Positions 40,412 to 46,517 of a DNA stretch of 46,517 bases are shown here, in pieces (position 1 is the stretch's first letter; each line of letters opens with the position of its first letter). Under the pieces are notes generated by a model. That model saw only the letters and a program-made list of their open reading frames with translations, did no database searches and was not told the DNA's origin. Position numbers and translations under genes: made by a program. The stretch covers positions 1 to 46,517 of the forward strand of contig JAGWTU010000041.1 in assembly GCA_028868825.1 (NCBI GenBank), read 5' to 3'. This DNA comes from Burkholderiales bacterium (GTDB taxonomy: Bacteria; Pseudomonadota; Gammaproteobacteria; Burkholderiales; Burkholderiaceae_C).

Positions 40412-40957
40412 TCACTTGCGGAGCCTGGGCCCCATGCGTTCGAAGAGGCCGTCGCGGTCGATCAAGGCATGCTTGATCGCGAACGCGACATGGCCGGCGA
40501 TGAGCAGCAGCAGCAGCCAGGCGGTATAGCGGTGCATGCTGTTGAGCGCGGCGTAGACGCGCGGCAGGTCGGGTCCCCAGGCTGGCAAGGGCAGGCCGAA
40601 GAAGCGGATGCCGTGGCGGCTGAAGTTCGACGCCAGATAACCGGCCGCCGGCAGCATCAGCATCGTCAGGTAAAGCGCGCGATGACCCCAGGCGGCGGCG
40701 CGGCGCGCCGAGGCGCCCATCGTCTCGGGCCAGCGCGGCGGCGCATGGCGCAGCCGCCACAGCAGTCGCACGACGATGAGCAGCCCGATGACGATGCCGA
40801 CCGATTTGTGCAGATTGATCACCGACGCGCGCGCCGGCGTGCCGCGCGGCGCGATCTCGTCGAGCAGCAGCCCGAATGCGATCTGCCCGGCGAGCGCCAG
40901 GGCGATCAGCCAGTGCAGCGCGCGGGCGAAGGCGTCGTAGCGCGGCGCTCCCGGCAT
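40412..40957 (-). CDS. Cytochrome b561 family membrane protein
   Basis: The 181-residue protein has four helices with heme-binding histidines in ARALHWLIALALAGQIAFGL, INLHKSVGIVIGLLIVVRLL, a SMHRYTAWLLLLLIAGHVAF helix and a final AIKHALIDRDGLFERM. It should pass electrons between the periplasm and the quinone pool. The ATG shares one base with the stop of the TonB receptor gene (TGATG), so translation of the two is coupled. In E. coli, YncD/PqqU is not known to work with a b561. Confidence 0.88.
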   Translation of the reverse strand: MPGAPRYDAFARALHWLIALALAGQIAFGLLLDEIAPRGTPARASVINLHKSVGIVIGLLIVVRLLWRLRHAPPRWPETMGASARRAAAWGHRALYLTMLMLPAAGYLASNFSRHGIRFFGLPLPAWGPDLPRVYAALNSMHRYTAWLLLLLIAGHVAFAIKHALIDRDGLFERMGPRLRK

Positions 40958-43077
40958 CAGAAGGCCAGCCTCAGCGTCACCGCGCCGAGCCAGCTGCGAC
41001 CGGGCGACGGTTCGAAGTAGCGGCTGTTGGCGTCGTTGACGATCACCGAGCCGGCGTAGCGGCGGTCGAAGAGGTTGTCGACGCGCGCAAAGGTGTCGAC
41101 CTCGAAATGCTCGAAGCGCGCGATGTAGCCCAGATGCGCGGCGGCGACGCCGTAGCCGCCGGCGGCGTCGCTGTTGAGGTCGTTGACCCAGACGCGGCTC
41201 GTCGCGCGCGTCTCGATGCCGGCCTGCCAGCCGCCGGCCGGCGCCCATTCGAGGCCGGCGTACAGCGTCTGGCGCCCGGTGCCGGCGAGCTTGCTGCCGG
41301 CGGCGATCGGCACGTTGGGCGCGGCGCAGGGCGACGCCGTGCAGGTCAGGTAGCCCTCGGAGACATGGGCGTCGAGCAGCGTGTACGCGAGCTGCGCGTG
41401 CAGCGCACCGAACCAGCGCTGCTCCCAGCCGAGCTCGAAACCGCGGCGCTGCGTCGCGCTCGCGTTCTGGTAGGTCGAGCGGCCGTTGGCGCTGGTCTGC
41501 GTGACGATCTCGTCGCTGGTGTCGGTCTGGAACAGCGCCGCCGTCCAGCGTCCCCAGCCCGCGGGCCGCGCCTTGACGCCGACCTCGACGTTGTTGCTGT
41601 GCGAGGACCGCAGCGCGAAGTTCATCCCGGGCACGCCACTCGGCCGGTAGGCGAGCTGGTTGAGCGTCGGCGTCTCGAAGCCGCGGCCGTAGTTGGCATA
41701 GAGGTGGACGCGCTCGCTGAGGTCGAACATCGTGCCCAGCACCGGCAGCGTCGCGCGGTAGCGCGCGCTGCCGTAGTCGCTGGGCAGCGTGCTCAGCAGA
41801 TAGAGGTTGCTCGACTTGAAGCGGACCTCGCTGGCGCGCACGCCGGCGCTCAGCGTCCATTGCGGGCTCAGCCGCAGGTTCGCCTGCACGTAGGGGTCGG
41901 CGTTGCTGACGGTGTTGATCTCGTCGCGGCGCAGCGCGCCCTGCACGCCGAGCTGGGTGCCGATGAAGTTCTGGAAGCCGCGCCGATGCTCGTGCAGCGT
42001 GTCGTAGCTGAGGCCGGCGGCGAGGCTGTAGCCGGCGTCGAGCAACCGGCCCTCGTGGGTCCAGCGCAGGTCGACGCCGTCGTACTGGCGCGAGAGCTGG
42101 ATCAGGCCGCCGGGGTTGAGCACGCTGGCCTGCGTCGTGTACGGGATCGACTGGAACTGCGTCGTGTCGCGCCAGCCGCCGTAGAGCGTGGCCTGCAGCT
42201 TGTCGTCGTTGCCCAGCCGGCGCTCGACGATGACGCCGAGCTGCGACTGGTCGACCGACTTGCGCGTGTTGTAGGTGAGCGCGCCGGGATCGACGCCGCG
42301 CGGATTGGCGCTCATCTGCGCCCGCGTCAGGCCCATCGGGTCGAGCGCCTGCGGCAGGTAGACGTGGTTGGCGATCAGCGTCACCTTGGTGTCGCCATCG
42401 GGATGGAAGGCGAGCTTGGCGTTGCCGAGGTGGCGCACGGCGAACGCATGCGCGCGCCAGCCCTGGGTCTCGAAGCGACTGGCCGAGACGTCGTAGGACA
42501 GCCCGCCGGCCTCGCCCAGGGCCTGCGCGCCCAGGCGCACGAGGCCCCAGCTGCCGATCTCGAGGTTGCCGAGCGCGCGCGGCTCGCCCTTGCCCTCCTC
42601 GGTGAAGACCTGGATCACGCCGCCCGAGGAGTTGCCGTAGAGCGCCGAGAACGGCCCGCGCAGGACCTCGATGCGGTCGACCGAACCGAGCTCGATGTTC
42701 GAGCTCTGGCCCTGGCCGTCGGGCATCGTCGCCGGAATGCCGTCGATGGTCATGCGCACGCCCGAAATGCCGAAGCTCGTGCGCGAGCCGAAGCCGCGCA
42801 CCGAGATCTGCACGTCCTGGGCGTAGTTCTCGCGGTTGCGCGCGACGAGGCCCGGGACCGCGCCGAGGCCCTCGGTGAGGTTGACCTGAGCGCGGCCGCG
42901 CCGCAGCTCGTCGCCGCCGACGCTGTCGATCGACGCCGGGACGTCGAAGGCCGAGGACTCGACGCGGGTGGCGGTGATGACGATGGTCGGCGCGGCGTCC
43001 TGTGCCCGCGCGCTGCAGGCGGCGGCAGCCGCGATCGCCAGCAGCGAGGCGCGGCCGTGGAAAGTTGACATCTTCAT
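40957..43077 (-). CDS. pqqU: TonB-dependent receptor closely resembling E. coli PqqU (YncD), probable PQQ importer
   Basis: The 706-residue protein has a signal peptide (about residues 1-25), a TonB-box-like TIVITATR (31-38), a plug domain and a 22-strand barrel. The plug region reads NRENYAQDVQISVRGFGSR, then VRMTIDGIPATMPDGQGQ and VLRGPFSALYGNSSGGVI. As I recall YncD, the matching segments are NRQNYAQDLQLSIRGFGSR, VDGIPATMPDGQGQ and VLRGPFSALYGNASGGV. The C-terminus RVDNLFDRRYAGSVIVND also matches. It sits among PQQ-linked genes, which supports PQQ as substrate. A lanthanide chelate or another quinone remains possible. It starts 66 bases after the binding-protein stop. Confidence 0.82.
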   Translation of the reverse strand: MKMSTFHGRASLLAIAAAAACSARAQDAAPTIVITATRVESSAFDVPASIDSVGGDELRRGRAQVNLTEGLGAVPGLVARNRENYAQDVQISVRGFGSRTSFGISGVRMTIDGIPATMPDGQGQSSNIELGSVDRIEVLRGPFSALYGNSSGGVIQVFTEEGKGEPRALGNLEIGSWGLVRLGAQALGEAGGLSYDVSASRFETQGWRAHAFAVRHLGNAKLAFHPDGDTKVTLIANHVYLPQALDPMGLTRAQMSANPRGVDPGALTYNTRKSVDQSQLGVIVERRLGNDDKLQATLYGGWRDTTQFQSIPYTTQASVLNPGGLIQLSRQYDGVDLRWTHEGRLLDAGYSLAAGLSYDTLHEHRRGFQNFIGTQLGVQGALRRDEINTVSNADPYVQANLRLSPQWTLSAGVRASEVRFKSSNLYLLSTLPSDYGSARYRATLPVLGTMFDLSERVHLYANYGRGFETPTLNQLAYRPSGVPGMNFALRSSHSNNVEVGVKARPAGWGRWTAALFQTDTSDEIVTQTSANGRSTYQNASATQRRGFELGWEQRWFGALHAQLAYTLLDAHVSEGYLTCTASPCAAPNVPIAAGSKLAGTGRQTLYAGLEWAPAGGWQAGIETRATSRVWVNDLNSDAAGGYGVAAAHLGYIARFEHFEVDTFARVDNLFDRRYAGSVIVNDANSRYFEPSPGRSWLGAVTLRLAF

Positions 43078-43143
43078 ATCGCCTCGGAGTTTATGCGTCG
43101 GGGCCGGACCGCGGGATCCGCCCCCTGATGAGCCTGACCCGGC

Positions 43144-43980
43144 TCAGGGCGTATGCCAGTCGAGATTGGCGCGGGCGAAGATCGCCTTCAGCGCGCCGCT
43201 GCCGGCGAGCTGGTCCATCGCGCCCTGCAGCGCCTGCGCGAGGTCGGTCGCGTCCTTCTTCACCGCCAGGCCCGCGGCCCAGCCGTCGCGCGGCGCACGC
43301 GGCATCGGCAAGGGCTCGATCGCGTAGCGGGCGTCGCCACGCAGCACCGTCTCGAGTTCGGACCATTGCCCGGCGGCGGCGTCGACCTCGCCGCGCTGCA
43401 GTGCGCGCGCGCATTCGCAGCCGTCCTTCCACTGCGTGCTCAAGTGCTCGCGGTAGGCGCCGTGGTCGGCGCCGATCAGCAGCCAGCCCGCCAGCGACTG
43501 CCCCGGCACCGCCGTCTTGTGCTGCGCCAGCGGCTGCAGCGATTCGAGCTCGGGCAGCTTGGCGAGGTCGCGGGCGATGGCGACGCGCTCGCGGTAGTAG
43601 GGCGCGAAGATGCTGACCTGCGGGTTGGCCATCATCAACGGCCGCTCGACCGGCACATGCATCAGCACGTCGGCGGGGCCGTAGCCGAGGTAATGGCCCT
43701 TCCAGACCATGTTGCGCAGGTCGTCGTCCATGTTCTCGTCGGCCGGGAACGGCAACAGCGAGAGCTTGACGCCGAGCGCCTGCGCCAGCGCGGCGGCGAT
43801 GTCGACGTCGACGCCCTTGCCCGCGACGTGGAACGGCGGCATGTCGTCGTAGACGCCGACGAGCAGCGTGCCGCGCAGGCGCACCTGCGCGAGCGTCGTC
43901 GCGGCGGCGGTGCGCGGCAGCGCGCCGAGCGCGAGACCGGCCGCGGCGGCGATGCCGCCCAGGCAGCGGCGACGGTTCAT
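43144..43980 (-). CDS. Quinoprotein dehydrogenase-associated periplasmic substrate-binding-like protein
   Basis: Starting at MNRRRCLGGIAAAAGLALGA, this 278-residue protein has a Tat-like signal (RRRCLGG) and the amino-acid-binding-protein fold: LRGTLLVGVYDDMPPFHVAG, GVDVDIAAALAQALGVKLSL and a C-terminal GWAAGLAVKKDATDLAQALQ. It resembles the MoxJ/XoxJ-like family found beside quinoprotein alcohol dehydrogenases. MoxJ helps mature methanol dehydrogenase. No ABC permease or ATPase is nearby, so a transport role is unlikely. It begins 10 bases after the cytochrome stop. Confidence 0.85.
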   Translation of the reverse strand: MNRRRCLGGIAAAAGLALGALPRTAAATTLAQVRLRGTLLVGVYDDMPPFHVAGKGVDVDIAAALAQALGVKLSLLPFPADENMDDDLRNMVWKGHYLGYGPADVLMHVPVERPLMMANPQVSIFAPYYRERVAIARDLAKLPELESLQPLAQHKTAVPGQSLAGWLLIGADHGAYREHLSTQWKDGCECARALQRGEVDAAAGQWSELETVLRGDARYAIEPLPMPRAPRDGWAAGLAVKKDATDLAQALQGAMDQLAGSGALKAIFARANLDWHTP

Positions 43981-43990
43981 CTTCACCGCG

Positions 43991-44455
43991 TCAGAGCGGC
44001 TTTTCACGGCGCGTCTCCAGGTACGCCTTGATCGACCACATCGCTTCCTGGCTGAACACGCCTTCGAACGGCGGCATGTAGACGGCACCGTTGCGCGTGC
44101 GTCCGTGGCGGATGGTGGTCAGGAAATACTGGTCGTCGTCCTTCACGCAGGCCGCCTTCTTGGCCTCGTCCTTGAGCGCGACGCAGTCGTTGTCGAGCCG
44201 GCGCAGGTCGGGGGCGATGCCGCCCGAGATCGCTTCCAGGCCGTGGCAGCGGGCGCAGTTCTGGTTGAACGCCGAGGTGCCGATCTCGACCGCCTTGGCG
44301 TTGCCGCGGTACGGGTTCTCGTCGCGCCAGCCCTCGCCGAGCTGCGGCAGCGCGCTCGCGTCGACGGCCTGCGGCGTCACGTTGCCATGGGCCCAGACGG
44401 CGCCGGCGGCCAGGGCCAGCGCCAATCCGGCGCAGAAGTTCGAGGTGCGGTACAT
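43991..44455 (-). CDS. Cytochrome c550, PedF-like
   Basis: The 154-residue protein has a signal peptide cut near residue 22 (AAGAVWA). The heme site is C67-A-R-C70-H71 in NQNCARCHGLEAISGG, and M127 in AVYMPPFEGVF is the likely axial ligand. Two further cysteines, C91 and C103, may form a disulfide. The NCARCHGL, DLRRLD and RNGAVYMPPF segments fit the PedF family, which takes electrons from PQQ-dependent alcohol dehydrogenases. It is the first gene behind the sigma-54 promoter. Confidence 0.87.
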   Translation of the reverse strand: MYRTSNFCAGLALALAAGAVWAHGNVTPQAVDASALPQLGEGWRDENPYRGNAKAVEIGTSAFNQNCARCHGLEAISGGIAPDLRRLDNDCVALKDEAKKAACVKDDDQYFLTTIRHGRTRNGAVYMPPFEGVFSQEAMWSIKAYLETRREKPL

Positions 44456-44513
44456 GGGTTTGTCTCCGGGTCGGGTCTGACGGACAGGGATCGATAGGGC
44501 ACGGGGCCAGTTC

Positions 44514-44529
44514 TGCAATCCCTGTGCCA
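44514..44529 (-). promoter_or_regulatory. Sigma-54 promoter of the pedF-like gene
   Basis: On the minus strand TGGCAC, five bases (AGGGA) and TTGCA match the -24/-12 consensus TGGCAC-N5-TTGCW at every position. The predicted start of transcription is near 44502, about 47 bases before the pedF-like ATG. The divergent gene encodes a sigma-54 activator, so it probably drives this promoter and the genes downstream to the beta-propeller. Confidence 0.85.
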
Positions 44530-44537
44530 GTGACGGA

Positions 44538-44588
44538 CTGCTCCAAAATCGAACGTCACCTTGCGCCACCTGCTCCAGATCCCCTGGA
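44538..44588. promoter_or_regulatory. Candidate activator-binding repeats between the divergent promoters
   Basis: CTGCTCCA occurs twice, at 44538-44545 and 44570-44577, 32 bases apart (about three helical turns). Overlapping the second copy is the dyad TCCAG-ATCCC-CTGGA (44574-44588), centred about 79 bases upstream of the sigma-54 start. This is a plausible upstream activating sequence, but it is assigned by eye only. Confidence 0.35.
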
Positions 44589-44602
44589 CAGGCGCGCCCG
44601 CA

Positions 44603-44618
44603 TGGCACAGCATTCGCC
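44603..44618 (+). promoter_or_regulatory. Possible second sigma-54 promoter for the divergent regulator gene
   Basis: TGGCAC-AGCAT-TCGCC keeps the essential GG-N10-GC pattern with a perfect -24, but its -12 half matches TTGCA at only three of five bases. It would start transcription about 60 bases before the regulator ATG. It could reflect autoregulation or chance. Confidence 0.35.
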
Positions 44619-44688
44619 CCTGCCGCATCGCGGGCAGTCCGGCCCCCCCTTCCGGGCCCGCCGCGGCAGCCTGTATCGAGAACCGTCC

Positions 44689-46517
<1,829 letters not shown>

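Noticed and set aside
43144..43980. Reading the MoxJ-like protein as the binding component of an ABC transporter.
   Set aside because: No permease or ATPase gene is near it, and the context of PedF-like and PQQ-linked genes fits a dehydrogenase-maturation type role better.

Overview
The window is about 70% GC, densely packed with intact genes, and has no stretch above 300 bases without a gene. Gene content and order point to a betaproteobacterium of the order Burkholderiales, probably close to Rubrivivax, Leptothrix or Ideonella. The evidence is the ctaC-ctaD-ctaG-ctaE order, the comF-trmL-gpsA-secB-grxC block, ubiX next to rpoH, and wbp-type sugar genes. This placement is an inference from synteny. 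I saw no tRNA, rRNA, CRISPR array, insertion sequence or phage gene.

Bases 1-8963 (minus strand) hold a surface polysaccharide cluster. WbpB-, WbpD- and WbpE-like enzymes make a diacetamido-uronic acid nucleotide sugar. Downstream are a Wzx-type flippase, a hexapeptide acyltransferase, two glycosyltransferases, a methyltransferase, a second DegT aminotransferase and the start of an initiating sugar-phosphate transferase. Bases 9007-24069 are mostly housekeeping: lysS, a flavin-oxidase-like gene, an enoyl-CoA hydratase, a DUF3108-DUF3429-dsbC-ubiH-like run, a pirin, ychF, a large hybrid histidine kinase followed closely by nadC, ubiX, and rpoH. A near-perfect CIRCE operator lies over the extended -10 of rpoH.

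Bases 23458-33506 (minus strand) form an aa3-type cytochrome c oxidase locus: DUF2244, ctaC, ctaD, a 40-residue small protein, ctaG, DUF2970, ctaE, SURF1, a Sco-like protein, ctaA, ctaB and a SCO1 lipoprotein. CtaC is a fusion of the CuA domain, a cytochrome c domain and an OmpA-like domain. A 72-residue twin-membrane protein is encoded on the opposite strand inside the locus. An FNR-type box lies upstream of the locus. Bases 33636-38916 hold conserved housekeeping genes: a BioC-like methyltransferase, comF, trmL, gpsA, secB, grxC, a rhodanese and gpmA.

Bases 38936-46517 look like the accessory part of a PQQ-dependent alcohol oxidation system. It encodes a class I cytochrome c with an FNR-type box, a YVTN beta-propeller, cytochrome b561, a TonB receptor closely resembling E. 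coli YncD/PqqU (the PQQ importer), a quinoprotein-associated periplasmic binding protein and a PedF-like cytochrome c550. The pedF-like gene is preceded by a consensus sigma-54 promoter, and a sigma-54 enhancer-binding regulator is transcribed divergently from it and runs off the window. The quinoprotein dehydrogenase itself is not in the window. This locus is the most interesting part: it suggests that PQQ import, periplasmic electron transfer and sigma-54 control are genetically linked.
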